Notes: generated by a model not told the origin, from the letters alone. Positions 32,426-43,395 are shown, numbered from the stretch's first letter. The stretch: 64,000 bases of DNA from Hyalella azteca (GCF_000764305.2 NW_025941425.1:144791-208790), one strand, 5' to 3'. Numbers and translations are program-made.

Positions 32426-33477
32426 TAACTAGCTAACCTATCCTTCGTGTTCAAAATATCACTTGTGCGAAGTTGTGTTTTTTAACAATGCTGCGTTAGC
32501 TTGAAAATTACATGAGACGGTGGCGAATATCGATTATTTGTGTGTGAATCAAGCGCTTGCATGGTCAGCGATTCTGGCATTGGCTAATTACCATCATACC
32601 AGCTTCATTGGCTAATTACCATCATATCCTAGAGAAAATTCCTTCTTCTTTTCAAATTTCTTGAGTTTCAGCCGTCAAATGCAGAGGAAGCTAACTGCCT
32701 TGTGGCTTTGACTCACATTTGACGAGCGCAATACGCATTCACAAGTCGACCTCATACCTATGATTGATTACATAGACATCAGTCTTTAAGACATCATTAC
32801 ACTGTGTAAAGATTAATTTGAACTATCGTTTTGACAAACAAAAAGTATCGTCTAACTCTCATGCATATTCGCGGCGAATCTACTGTCTTATTAGCTTCGC
32901 TGCGCAAAGATTGATTTTAGCTATCGTTTTGACTAAAAAAAATTTCGAATCTAAATCTCATTCCTATTCGCAGCGACTCTAATATCTTATTTATTTCTTA
33001 TGTCTTTTCTATTGTAAGATTCAATTATTTTTGTTAATCAGCCGTTGTTTCTTGAGTGCTTGGGTTTGAATGACGACGACCACTTCTGAATAAACAATCG
33101 AGCTTCACCTCGACATTCTTCAGCATTCTTTAAGTTGTATTTATTTAGTATAACATCGAACAAACATGGACAACTGATAATTTATTTGAATTATATCCTG
33201 TATAATTTATGTTGAAATTTCGTTTTTTTTTTCATCGTAGATAAAGAAAAATTATGCCCAGTGAACTAATGTGTTGATGATCATAGATGCCTGTTGAAAA
33301 TAACCAGCGTGAATCATTGACAGGAACGCTGCCGTTTTGAAGTAAAGTTTTAATATTTAATATAGACATACTAAATATTGCGCGGTTATACTTGAAGGTG
33401 GCTTTTATGTACCGTGCTTCCTTACAATAAAAACCTACCTGACATATTTTAGAGATTATTGTGCTTTAAGTCCCAGT
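32426..33477. other. Intergenic, no gene recognised
   Basis: AT-rich unique sequence with a short duplicated block (CATTGGCTAATTACCATCAT at about 32578 and 32607) and diverged repeats near 32830-32990. No coding or RNA feature. Confidence 0.5.
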
Positions 33478-33612
33478 GGGGCCATACTTTCAAAACTCGC
33501 TTAGTGAACGTAAGTACTTACGCTCTATTTTCTTGTCTATGACTGGTGGATTTTGCTTGAAAGGCCGTCAATGATTGGCTGATGAACTTACGATCTCTTA
33601 ACTTTTTTTGGA
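33478..33612 (+). mobile_element. MITE family GGCCATACTTTC, copy 3 (3' end truncated)
   Basis: Starts GGGGCCATACTTTCAAAACT and aligns with the family to the CTTAACTTTTTT motif. The terminal GAAAGTATGGCCC is missing or mutated. Confidence 0.85.
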
Positions 33613-34092
33613 ATGTATCGTGTAGTAAAAGTTCACCGCACGGCAGTTCGCATCACACGGCGCATCTACTCACTACTACTATCGTAGGCGTGAATGTTCT
33701 GGAATGTACGTATATATTATTCATTAATAAATTATTATCATTCACTACTAATTACATTACTCCTGTAATTTTTGCCCTTTCACTCAGAAAAGTTTATGGC
33801 CATCTTGTCCGAATATTGACACACTTGCTTCATTTTGTTGCGCAAACGTCGGTCAGTGTGTCCCACGCACGAGCAAGAAGTGTATTGGACAAAGTTTAAA
33901 TATTTGTTTGAGTGTAGCTTGCTTCGTGTGATGAGAACGAAGGGGTTTAACGCCCCCTCGGTACCGGAGTTGTCTTAAGCTTTATATTTAATATAAAGCT
34001 TATTAATATATTAATATTATTATTAATGTCCAAATTATCGAGTTAGTGGTGAACCTGACGTGGCGTTGGTCATATTTGGATAATTTATGCAG
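33613..34092. other. Intergenic, no gene recognised
   Basis: AT-rich, no recognisable feature. Confidence 0.5.
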
Positions 34093-34278
34093 TTTGATTG
34101 AAGACCAGAGCATACTTTTTATTAATAATTTTCTTTTTGCTTTTTTTTTCAATAAGCTGAACAAAATTTCTTGCTTGATTTTTGATCTCCAAGCACCTGC
34201 AAGTAATTTTGTTCGGCTTATTGAAAAAAAAAAACAATAAAATTGTTAATAAAAAGTACGATCTGGTCTTCAATCAAA
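34093..34278. mobile_element. MITE-like element with about 75-bp terminal inverted repeats
   Basis: TTTGATTGAAGACCAGAGC at the left and GATCTGGTCTTCAATCAAA at the right begin inverted arms of about 75 bp around a short centre. The following sequence GAAGAACTTCTGCCTAACTA also occurs at 12930, hinting that a larger element once surrounded it. Confidence 0.8.
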
Positions 34279-35003
34279 CGTGCATAAATGAAGAACTTCT
34301 GCCTAACTACACTTACATAGATAATAGTCTATTTTCGCTCCCAAATGCCAGGCTGGTGAATGAACATATTCAGCACTAGGAAAAATAAATGAGTTGTCTT
34401 TTCCAATGTTGACGCACTTTCCTACCCATGTTCCTGTAGAGTATAGAGAGTGGCCGTAGCACTGATTTAACCCTATCGCAGGCCAAGTTTAGTCAGGATG
34501 ACCTGCGCTAAATCGCTATTTAGACAAAGTTCCGCGCATTTCTCTGCGTGAGGATCTGTATTGCATGAGGGAAATGTTTAAGTAATACTAATTCCTGCCG
34601 ATTATTGTCATCAATGAGCTGTTATCTACGGAAACGGTTGCTTTTAAGGATAGCCCGACCCATCTCGAGTTGTTTCTCCTGCACGACTCTTATCGCTGAT
34701 TGGACACCAGACACTCTCATGAACGACACTTTTGTGTTTTTGCTATCAATCTTTGCCTGATGTGTCAAGATCTTAATACACTGAATTCTTCATAGTATTG
34801 TACTATTTGCGTTGTACGTGGCCATATCTCGAATGAATATCTCTTGCAGAAATTCATAACGGATTTCGCGATTTTCTCCAGGCCAATGCCAGATATAATC
34901 ATGAATTCTAGACATAAATTGAACCTGTGAGCGAGTGTGATATTAAGTGTGGCTTATTGCCGTGTTCCAGGATTTATTTTGATCAAACATCATCTTAATC
35001 ATT
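34279..35003. other. Upstream region of the DUSP gene
   Basis: No exon seen. CCGTGTTCCAG at about 34960-34970 is 3'-splice-site-like and lies 33 bp before the DUSP start codon, compatible with a spliced 5' UTR. Confidence 0.4.
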
Positions 35004-36086
35004 ATGACGGATGAAGATGACCAGAAAAGCTCTCTTGCCGAACTTTTGTTGGCCAAATCCCGTCGTTTACGTCCCTGTCAAACTCTCGTCACCCGTACAG
35101 ACGGTTCGTGCCGTCTCGAGGCTCGCGACAGATCGGGAAATTTTACAGCCGTTACCCTCCAAGAACTTTCCGGGTCGGGAAAGCAAGAAGCTAATATCAC
35201 TGATGAAAAAAACCGTGGTGCTATGATTCATCAAGGCGGTGGTCAATCGTCAATGATATTGAATTCTGAGGGGAACCGTGTGGGGCCCTCACTCATGGCA
35301 AAGTGTCCAGGGTTTGTGGTAGACACGAAGCCCGACCTTCTGTGTTGCATGGTGCTGCCTCATCTTCTACTAGCAGGGCAAGATGTTGCTCATGACGTGA
35401 CTATACTGAAGAAGTTTGGTGTCACGGCCGTACTGAGTTTGTTACCACATGAAGGATCTGAAGAGGGAAATGTTTGGATGCTTACTGAAGACGGTACCTT
35501 GGTTAAATCGGATCGTCATTGTTCAAAAGAGAGTAGTGAACAAGCATCAACTAGCAACGAAGCATTGAGTTTGTTACCACATGATGGATCTGAAGAGGGA
35601 AACGTTTGGATGCTAGTTGAAGACGGTAACTTGGTTAAATCGCCCCGTCATTGTTCAAAAGACAGTAGAGAACTAGCATCAACTAGCAACGAAACAGCAA
35701 CCGTGCCTGCATCGTTAGGACCAAAGAAACCTGGTGATTTTTCCGACTTGAGATTTACAAGAAATGAAGACGAGTTTTCCACCAGTTCAATACTCCGAGT
35801 ACATTGCGGTCTCCTAGACACCCCCGAGAGCCGTATACACGCGTGTCTGCTGAAGTGTATTGCATTTATAGACCAAGTGAAGCGAAGAAATGGAGTCGTG
35901 CTGGTGCACTGTAACGCTGGCGTATCTCGCGCGCCCACTGTAGTTATCGCTTATTGTATGAAATTCCTAAGAATTTCCTACTCCGAAGCTTTGAAATTTG
36001 TGAAAGAGAAGAGGCCTTATATTAAGCCTAATGAAGGTTTTGTAGAGCAACTCAAAGAGTTCGAACAATACCTGCTAGCTCTATAA
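35004..36086 (+). CDS. DUSP19: DUSP19-like dual-specificity protein phosphatase with an internal 44-aa repeat
   Basis: Intronless frame of 360 residues. The C-terminal half is a dual-specificity phosphatase domain: signature VLVHCNAGVSRAP (H302, C303 nucleophile, R309) and candidate general acid D272 in LLDTPES. Upstream, LLLAGQDVAHDVTILKKFGV matches the SQDAAHDL segment of DUSP19 (SKRP1), a JNK-pathway-associated phosphatase. Between that strand (residue about 144) and D272 lies an insertion of roughly 100 residues made largely of two tandem 44-residue copies (144-187 and 188-231). Residues 1-100 are not recognisable. It should dephosphorylate Ser/Thr/Tyr in signalling proteins; the target is inferred only from the family. 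Confidence 0.85.
   Translation: MTDEDDQKSSLAELLLAKSRRLRPCQTLVTRTDGSCRLEARDRSGNFTAVTLQELSGSGKQEANITDEKNRGAMIHQGGGQSSMILNSEGNRVGPSLMAKCPGFVVDTKPDLLCCMVLPHLLLAGQDVAHDVTILKKFGVTAVLSLLPHEGSEEGNVWMLTEDGTLVKSDRHCSKESSEQASTSNEALSLLPHDGSEEGNVWMLVEDGNLVKSPRHCSKDSRELASTSNETATVPASLGPKKPGDFSDLRFTRNEDEFSTSSILRVHCGLLDTPESRIHACLLKCIAFIDQVKRRNGVVLVHCNAGVSRAPTVVIAYCMKFLRISYSEALKFVKEKRPYIKPNEGFVEQLKEFEQYLLAL
35433..35696 (+). repeat. 132-bp in-frame tandem duplication in the DUSP gene
   Basis: LSLLPH, GSEEGNVWML, LVKS, RHCSK and ASTSNE occur in both copies, spaced exactly 44 codons. About 85-90 percent identical at DNA level, with mostly non-disruptive changes. Confidence 0.95.
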
Positions 36087-36296
36087 GCTCTTACTGTACG
36101 CATACAAAAGTCGATATTAGATATTAAAAATCCGTCTCTTGAGTTTCCTAATCAATTGTTTGAATTCGAAGCGTTGCTGATTTTATTGCTAAATGCTTGC
36201 TTACTTTTACGACTTACTACGTTTTTTGTGTTGCAGGAATATTCCATCTCGTTTTTTATGTTTTAATATTGTTATTTGCGGCCAAATTACGACATA
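36087..36296. other. 210-bp spacer between DUSP and RPP21
   Basis: Contains a T-rich tract ending in GTGTTGCAG at about 36236, a good 3' splice site 60 bp before the RPP21 ATG. Room for a separate promoter is tight. Confidence 0.5.
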
Positions 36297-37313
36297 ATGG
36301 AAGTAAACAAACAACATGAAAGTTGTGGCGAAGATCGCTTAGAGCATTCAAGAATAGATTCTATTCCTCGGGACATCTCAGGGGAGCTCACTTCTAGCGA
36401 GCCGAAGCCTGGGCATAAAACAGCATCGAGGAATAAATTACAAAATCAATCCCCAAACCAGAACCCTGGGGTTGGAAACCAGATCAAGGCGGCACAGAAA
36501 CAACAGAAGAAAATACAAAAACAACTTGTGGGTGAAAACGTGGAACGCATCAACTATCTGTACCAGAGCGCATGTCTCATGTCCCTGGTTTGTGCTGAGC
36601 CAAGTGTCAGTACAAGCCAAACTACGCAGTCGGTGGCTGCTCAAGACACAACTACACGATCTGAAATTTGTGATACCGAAATTACTAGTGACAAACCAAC
36701 TAAAGTTTCCAACTTGAACCCTAGGTTGACTTCAGATATTCCAACTTCTCTCTCCAGAGATACACAACCTAGTCCATGCACACCGTCGTCCAAGAGCTCT
36801 GGCTCGGTTACTCAAATTTTAGGCTCGCCTGTAGGACCGAAAATGTTAGGCTCGCCTGTAGGACCGAAAATGTTAGGCTCGCCTGAAGGACCGAAAATGT
36901 TAGGCTCGCCTGTAGGACCGAAAATGTTAGGCTCGCCTGTAAGAGCGAAAATGTTAGGTTCGCCTGTAGGAGCGGAAATGTTAGGCTCGTCTGTAGGACC
37001 GAAAACGTACAGTAGCCTGCCAGTCCCCGCCGACGTGGTCCAGCTTCACCGCGAGATCAGCTCAAACTTGGGGAGCACCTGCCGAGCCATCGGCCGCAAG
37101 TGTCAGCTACGCATGAGTCACCTCATGAAGAGGGAACTCTGTCCCTCGTGTTACGCGCCTCTCATACCCTCGGTGTCAGCATCTTCTAAAATAATACGCG
37201 TCCGCAAGAAGAGGGTTCTTGTTCTGCGTTGTTATACTTGCGGCGGTCGACGGAAACGGCCGTGTCAAGACGTCAAGTTGCTCTGGAGCGAAAGACCTGA
37301 AGCGCTGTTGTGA
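36297..37313 (+). CDS. RPP21: Ribonuclease P/MRP protein subunit RPP21-like
   Basis: 338 residues, intronless, starting at the ATG MEVNKQHES. Family hallmarks: a basic helix (AAQKQQKKIQKQ) leading into ERINYLYQSACLMSL; a C-terminal Rpr2-type zinc ribbon with C282-PS-C285 and C312-YT-C315; and the closing motif LLWSERPEALL, which matches human RPP21 LLWGDRPEAQL. RPP21 is a tRNA 5'-processing subunit in the nucleus. Human RPP21 is about 154 residues; here the two conserved parts are separated by a long Ser/Thr-rich insert. That insert includes seven tandem 9-residue repeats (residues about 174-236, LGSPVGPKM type). Confidence 0.88.
   Translation: MEVNKQHESCGEDRLEHSRIDSIPRDISGELTSSEPKPGHKTASRNKLQNQSPNQNPGVGNQIKAAQKQQKKIQKQLVGENVERINYLYQSACLMSLVCAEPSVSTSQTTQSVAAQDTTTRSEICDTEITSDKPTKVSNLNPRLTSDIPTSLSRDTQPSPCTPSSKSSGSVTQILGSPVGPKMLGSPVGPKMLGSPEGPKMLGSPVGPKMLGSPVRAKMLGSPVGAEMLGSSVGPKTYSSLPVPADVVQLHREISSNLGSTCRAIGRKCQLRMSHLMKRELCPSCYAPLIPSVSASSKIIRVRKKRVLVLRCYTCGGRRKRPCQDVKLLWSERPEALL
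36816..37004 (+). repeat. 27-bp coding minisatellite, 7 copies, in RPP21
   Basis: GGCTCGCCTGTAGGACCGAA-type units encode LGSPVGPKM with small substitutions (E, RA, AE variants). Exactly in frame. Confidence 0.97.
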
Positions 37314-38756
37314 GTATAGAGAGATTTGATGTTGTCCTTTCTTTACGCACCAGCTCGACATAATTTAACCCTCTACCGCCTGACATGAGTAACCGGAGCA
37401 ATATTGTCACAAGCCTACTTCCCAAAAATTATACGTTCTAGTGAGCGCAAAATGACTTGCACTGATGGTTGCCGCCACGTACAACTTTAAAATGTTCTCT
37501 GTTGCGAACAAACGTCCTCAGGTTGTTACACTCAATAGTTTACGTATAATTTAAGTGGAAAGTTATGTTCCCGGAGAGTGCATCTTCTCCGAATATTGAC
37601 GGAGAAGATGCGCATCGGACATCTTCTCATGGCGGTAGAGAGTTAAAACTGTTCTTGCTTTTCGTTACAGTAAACTTCTCAAAATTCACGATATTTAAAA
37701 ACAATAATGTTTTACATTGGTTGTGGAATTTCGCTACGAGTTCTCGAGCGCCTAGGCCCTAAACCATAAGTGCAGTCTATAAACACAACATGAATTGTAA
37801 AAGAAGATATTAAAATCTGTATTGAGGCTACGAGTAATATTTACAAGCATATACAAACGTTGCGTGATATCAGATAGTGGCTAGAAGATTCCTGCTCCCA
37901 CTTCCAGTTTTTTTGTCAAGTAAATTTTACAATAATTGTAAATTTTGAAATGTAAGCCTTATTTAGATATTGCATTTAGTTTCCATGGAATGAAATTACA
38001 AAAAGATCGGCCTGAATACTTATGCTTATTTCCCGTTGCCTTACGTCTCATTTGTCAACGTAGGTTGTAATGTCTGCGCTGTAAATAACGGTTGTGCTCA
38101 CCGATTGTGCTTAATTCAATGCTAGGAAATTTGAAGTGACAATGGACTCTGAAATGTTTTCTAAAATGATATGCCAAAATCTGCCTGCATTTAATTAATT
38201 TGCATTTCAATCAATTAGGTGATGTTAGTTGTCGTGCATCGTACCAGAACGTAATACCTGTTTCAAGTGATATTTTTTAACGTTTTGCGGGAATAAAATG
38301 TTTACACCTGTAGTATCACGACAATATATTGTTGACAACTGCAAATCCATACCACTTTACTTACTCATCGTATAATTTTCATTGGTGAAAAATATGCAAT
38401 AGGATAAACATTCATTCCGGATATGTTTATATTTTTTAGCATATATTTGGAATTTTTGCTGTTGATTATTTTAGAATGAAATTGAACAATGAGACGAACA
38501 ATAATGTAGAAATTTAGTTTATAATAACACTCATTGTGACGATACCTTGACAGGAATGAAACAGGTCGAAGTGAATTAGAGAAATTTAATGGAGAAGTTA
38601 TTTGTAATGAACGTTACTTTTGCAGGCCTGGGTCGACGGTGTAGCGGAGCTGGATGCGTGAAGCGACTTCCTTCGACGTGTCGCCTGTCTCCTACTTTAA
38701 TTAATACCTAATCAATAAATAAATGCCTATTAAATACCCTGCTAAATTTACGATAT
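37314..38756. other. RPP21 3' flank / intergenic
   Basis: AT-rich, no gene. AATAAA at about 38293 is one of several possible poly(A) signals. Confidence 0.4.
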
Positions 38757-39010
38757 TGTTCTGAAACATTTTGGCTAATGATTTAATATATAAAATGATC
38801 GAGAATGAAATTTACAACATTGTTCTGAAACATTTTGGCTAATGATTTAATATATAAAATGATCGAGAATGAAATTTACAACATTGTTCTGAAACATTTT
38901 GGCTAATGATTTAATATATAAAATGATCGAGAATGAAATTTACAACATTGTTCTGAAACATTTTGGCTAATGATTTAATTGATGAATTAATTGAGAATGA
39001 AGAAGCGTCG
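38757..39010 (+). repeat. 64-bp tandem repeat, 4 copies
   Basis: CTGAAACATTTTGGCTAATG occurs at 38761, 38825, 38889 and 38953. The last unit is degenerate. Confidence 0.96.
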
Positions 39011-39502
39011 GTCTAAATGTGCGCGATTGAACGAACAAGCGACAAATATTAAGGAGAAGTTCTAGGATCAACGGAGGCAAAACGACGAAGGCAGCAAAAG
39101 CGCGCCATAATCCTAAAGGATAAAACGTACCCTTACTCCACAGTTCTTTTATATTATTTACTGCTAATCCTCAGTTCATTTTAAATAAATTAGTATTACA
39201 TTTTCATATTTTGAAATGAATGACAATTTTCTTCAATACCACGTAAATCATTCAGATGTTCCATCATTCTTGTTCCGTTCTGGACACATTCTCAGCTTCC
39301 TCCTTCAAGCCGGAACGAATAAAGGCCAATGAGTGGGTTTTATAAGTTAATTTCTTGCAGATCTTTGTTCAAACGCCGGTAGATGAAAAATTGTTATGAT
39401 AGACCTCGCATACTGTTCTATATTATACTTTATTTCATTTAGTTTCTCACCTAAAATCAAATAAATTAGATGTCCATATTAGGTATTCTAGGGGCAGGGG
39501 GT
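39011..39502. other. Intergenic, no gene recognised
   Basis: Nothing recognised. Confidence 0.5.
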
Positions 39503-39677
39503 CCATAGTGGGGCCCAGCACATAGTGGAGCCCAGCACATAGTGGAGCCCAGCACATAGTGGAGCCCAGCACATAGTGGGGCCCAGCACATAGTGGAGCC
39601 CAGCACATAGTGGAGCCCAGCACATAGTGGGGCCCAGCACATAGTGGAGCCCAGCATATAATGGGGCCCAGCACAGT
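39503..39677 (+). repeat. 17-bp minisatellite, about 10 copies
   Basis: CCCAGCACATAGTGGAG repeated with G/A variation. Because 17 is not a multiple of 3, all minus-strand frames over it look open (CWAPLCAG-type peptides); these are not genes. Confidence 0.95.
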
Positions 39678-40308
39678 ACCCAGCATCGGTACTGTAATAG
39701 CCACATCGGAACGGGGTTGTAACAACAAAAACAAAATTTTGTTGAATAACAATGAGCAACACTAAAACGTTGAAGACCAATACAAGCTCCTGTGCCAAAT
39801 AAATAATTCCATGCAAACTCATTATCAAATTACGAGGCCGCCTGCATGCATCAAACGCATGCAATAGACAAGAAAACCCAAGTGCAATGCCCAACAATTT
39901 GTCTGCCTCGTCACGTGACCACCTTGTCAGGAGAGCACTATTTATAAGCACACGCGATCTGAACATCGCGCAACCCTTGGACACGAACGTTTAAACTATA
40001 AATGCCGTCATAAACAATGAAAACAATTCTAAATAATAATAAAGTCCTTAAAATACAACGTTTCAAGTGACTAGGTACGCTGGGATAGAATCAGAAAACC
40101 AAGGCTGCGAACAAAAGAACACCGCTCCACTGGACGAGGCGCATGCCGGAGGCCAGCTTTGCCATACTTCACACTTCGTTCATATTCATTTCCATAGGTA
40201 AGAACGCTAGAGCGCATAACTGCCTATGAAGTCAAGTGCTCAAAGCCACAGCGCCGGATGTCCACAGCCACAAAATAAGCTTGCAAGAGGTAAACATGGC
40301 CATACTGC
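39678..40308. other. Intergenic, no gene recognised
   Basis: Unique sequence, no feature recognised. Confidence 0.5.
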
Positions 40309-40554
40309 ATCCGGCCAAACCTCCTCTGGCCTAACCTCTTCAGGCCTAACCTATACGAGCTGCAACCTTTCTCCACCGGGTCCACCCAAAACAAACCTGA
40401 GCGGACCTAACCTAACCTCATTGGCAGCAAGAAGTTAGAAAGGCGGTCCAAGTGCGCTAGTAGAGCCAGTCATTGGCTGCAAGAAGGATGTGAGACGGGG
40501 CAGCGTGAATAGGTTAGGCCAGAAGAGGTTAGGCCGGAGTAGGTACAGCCGGAT
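40309..40554. repeat. Inverted repeat with about 46-bp arms rich in GGCCTAACCTC
   Basis: The left arm 40309-40353 (CATCCGGCCAAACCTCCTCT onward) pairs imperfectly with 40507-40554 (ending TACAGCCGGATG). Both carry two GGCCTAACC motifs. Confidence 0.7.
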
Positions 40555-40830
40555 GGGGAACTGCCTGTTTATGAGCGAGCATGCTTCAGCATTGGCTGAA
40601 GACCTACGGCGCTATTGTCTTTCGGCAGTGTGTCGCTTGTCTGGATTACGGAGTTCAAACGTAGTCTGCGGCTTCTAGTTCTGAGGCAGAGTAAAGTTAT
40701 TGCATGGTGAAGCTAGGCGTTGGCTCCAGGGCTTATTTAAGAGTAAAATTTGTGGCCTACGGCTGCGTCCCCCGCTGGACGATGGTCAGGCGGCGCCTCT
40801 GTGACATCGTGAGCTCCAGCAACCTTCTAA

Positions 40831-41975
40831 AGGTCCGTTCACACTAGGGGCAACGCACGAGAATCAAGTGCCTCAAAGCGCATGCAGAGGCGCTTTGCAG
40901 CCTCTGCATGCGCTTCTTGACCGATTGACAAGCTAGCGATTGACAGGGGCCATGGCTCATGAAACACAAGCGCTGCACTTAGTAGATAGCTATGAAAGAA
41001 TGATATCACTTGTTTGCTTAAATCACAAATTAACTAAGAATTCAAATTAATTAATTAAAGAAATTCAATTCGTTCTGTGCCTTCAATGTATTAATTTGTG
41101 ACTTCTGATTTGTGATTCTAGATTCTACGAACTGACGATGGAGCTGGTCTCCGAAACGTTTTCTATAAAGATATGAAATGTTTGTGGACTATTCTTTGCT
41201 TTTAAATTCTTAGTTAGTAGATAGCTGTCTGTGGTCTAGTAAGGTTGAATGTGTACGCTGATCCGGCACACCAAATGTCGACGAGCACCACTCTCGTTTG
41301 GAGTCGTTCTAGATAGCCTAATTGATCTTCATAGAGAAAATGAATGCCTATGGAGTGTTCGGTCAAAGGAGTACAAAAATCGAAGTGCAATGTTCGGTCA
41401 AAGGAGTACAAAAATCGAAGTGCAAAGGAACAAGCTATGGTAAAAATAGTTGGGGCTTTAAGAAACTTGTGTGTAGAAGTCAGTCAAGCCACCATTGCTG
41501 AAGTTCGAAAGAAAATCCATAGGCCTACGTTGCGTTCACAATTCCATCGTGAATTTAAGCTGAAACGAGAATCAACCAAATCTGGCGCAGGTGCTGACCA
41601 AGTGTACAAACCGAAACTATGGTGCTTTGAATCATTGATGTTCATCAATGACAGCGATGCTCTTCGTCAGTCAACGTCTACTCTCGATGAAGACATTCAG
41701 ATTTCAAATGATGTAAGTTACTTTTACATGACGTGTTTAGTTTGCGATTTTAGCTACTCCTGTCAATTTATGCACTACCGTTTAGCGATTTGAAAGAATG
41801 ATATAATATTGGTACGAATATTGTAACTTTTTATTTAGGTCTAGGTGGCAACTACTGTTCAAAGCGCTTGGCCTCGAGATATCACTTTCAAACGTAGTGT
41901 GAACGGTTGTGCGCGGCGAGACACTGCAGCTAACGACTCAAAGCGCATGTCGTTGCCAATAGTGTGAACGGGCCT
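40831..41975 (+). mobile_element. PIF/Harbinger-like element with TAA target duplication
   Basis: Terminal inverted repeats AGGTCCGTTCACACTA and TAGTGTGAACGGGCCT, flanked by TAA at 40828-40830 and 41976-41978. The 3-bp TAA/TTA duplication is characteristic of PIF/Harbinger. The interior holds a MADF-domain ORF, the DNA-binding partner protein these elements carry, but no DDE transposase. It also contains half of the fold-back repeat seen at 27721-27829. Confidence 0.82.
41291..41760 (+). pseudogene. MADF-domain protein remnant (Harbinger accessory ORF)
   Basis: Frames together give LIDLHRENECLWSVRSKEYK, NRSAKEQAM, TIAEVRKKIH, LRSQFHREFKLKRES and KLWCFESLMFIND. This is the arrangement of a MADF (Myb/SANT-like) DNA-binding domain. 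A 38-bp tandem duplication near 41357-41432 (GTTCGGTCAAAGGAGTACAA twice) shifts the frame, so the copy is broken. The end is taken at GTAAGT near 41713 or the stop at 41791. Confidence 0.75.
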
Positions 41976-41978
41976 TAA

Positions 41979-42799
41979 AGCCCCGTCCACTCGCTCAAAC
42001 TTATCGTCAGTCTTGCATGTAATGCCAGGTTTGACCGATTTTGACGGAAGACTGAAGAGCGTCCACACGCTCAAACTTTCCTTCAGTTTTTAGTGCGTTC
42101 GCGACAATGGAGGAGGCAGTGCTGCTCGCTGCAGTGATCGCAGTTTGTGCCACCTTAATTAGGTTAAAGCAATGCAAGCGTACGCGGTGGTCCCGAAAAT
42201 GGTTTTAATTAAGAAATACAGTATCACAATGAGGGTTGATAGACAGCACCAGGCAGCATTGACGACTTCAATTTGGCACATTCTTTTCCATAGAAGAGTT
42301 TATTTTCTTCGTTACAAAGCCTTTGTTTGTTGTATAATCAACTTCTTTGCACTTCACTATCAATGCCGCATAGGCCAGTGCTCTCTTGTTCTTGTGACTG
42401 TAGCTTTTGATTGAATTTACCGTAAACATGGGAAACTACGATATAACTCAATGAACTCGCCAAATTAAATCGTGAAACCAGTGTCGGATATCCTGGGATA
42501 TGAAAGACTAGAGCTAGCGAGGAACAATGTCACAGCTCTCATCAGTCATCATCAATGTAGACTGAGATAGCGTAGAAGTTTGACAAATTAGTCGGTTGCC
42601 CGTCCACACGCTCAAACTTATCGTCAGTCATGCATGAACCCAAAGGTCTCGCTCGTCCGTCTTTTCCGGGCTTGTCAAACCTCAAACTCCGCCCACCCGT
42701 CATGCAAGACGTCAAACTTTGAGCGTCCACCGCTCCGACTTGTCGTCAAACCTGGCAACATGCAAGACTGACGATGAGTTTGAACGTGTGGACGAGGCT
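41979..42799. mobile_element. Second TIR element abutting the Harbinger-like element, TAA target site
   Basis: Ends AGCCCCGTCCACTCGCTCAA and the complement of AGCCTCGTCCACACGTTCAA match as inverted repeats over about 60 bp (through TCGTCAGTCTTGCATG). TAA lies on both sides (41976-41978, 42800-42802). A third, internal copy of the terminal motif near 42601 suggests a composite. No transposase. Confidence 0.8.
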
Positions 42800-43314
42800 T
42801 AACACTCGTCACTTCCATCGCTACTGCGCCAGCTAGCTACTAGGTACTCGAGTCTCGGTCTGCAGGAGGTACACCGCAAATGCGAAAACGTATGCCCAGG
42901 CTCCTGCTAATATCATATGAACTTCAATGCGACACAATGGTGTACTACTAACTGTTCTAATCATCGTATTCTCAACGTCAAACGATAAAATTTTTCATAA
43001 GTAGTGTGGTTTTGAACCCCCAAGGCCCAAATTGCTGATATAATCCTGGCGATCTTAACGAATCAGCCCCCGATCCAATATACATTGGATGTATAGTACA
43101 CATTCAATAGGCACAAATATGGAGATCATTTTCTTCACATGCGCTTGCACGAGCTCCGGAACTCAAATTTTATCACAGGAGGAGAAAAAAATTAGTTTTT
43201 TAAATGACATGTATAAATGTCATAGCCTAGAGGCGACAGGAAGAGGGACATAGAAGCAGTTTCAGCGTTCATTAGCCTGTCGCGATTTTCAGCATCGCAG
43301 AACATTCACAGCTT
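42800..43314. other. Intergenic, no gene recognised
   Basis: No recognisable feature. Confidence 0.5.
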
Positions 43315-43395
43315 GTTACGGTTTCAAACCCGCAACTCACTGATCCAATTCAGCTGTGCTTTACCGCCCGATCTTTTTGCCGATTCTGACTGAAA
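43315..43395 (-). repeat. tRNA-like segment, possibly the head of a SINE
   Basis: On the minus strand GGTTTGAAACC resembles a pol III B box in the correct spacing after GGTAAAGCACAGCTG, which weakly resembles an A box. There is no clear cloverleaf, tail or target duplication. Confidence 0.3.

Noticed and set aside
39466..39984. Minus-strand frames with CWAPLCAG repeats
   Set aside because: Three overlapping frames over a 17-bp minisatellite; typical repeat artefact.
40317..40430. CCTAACCTAA as arthropod telomeric repeat
   Set aside because: Only two adjacent units, inside an inverted repeat; too short for an interstitial telomere.
43315..43395. Functional tRNA gene on the minus strand
   Set aside because: Only B-box-like similarity; no cloverleaf could be drawn, so it is listed only as a weak SINE-like segment.
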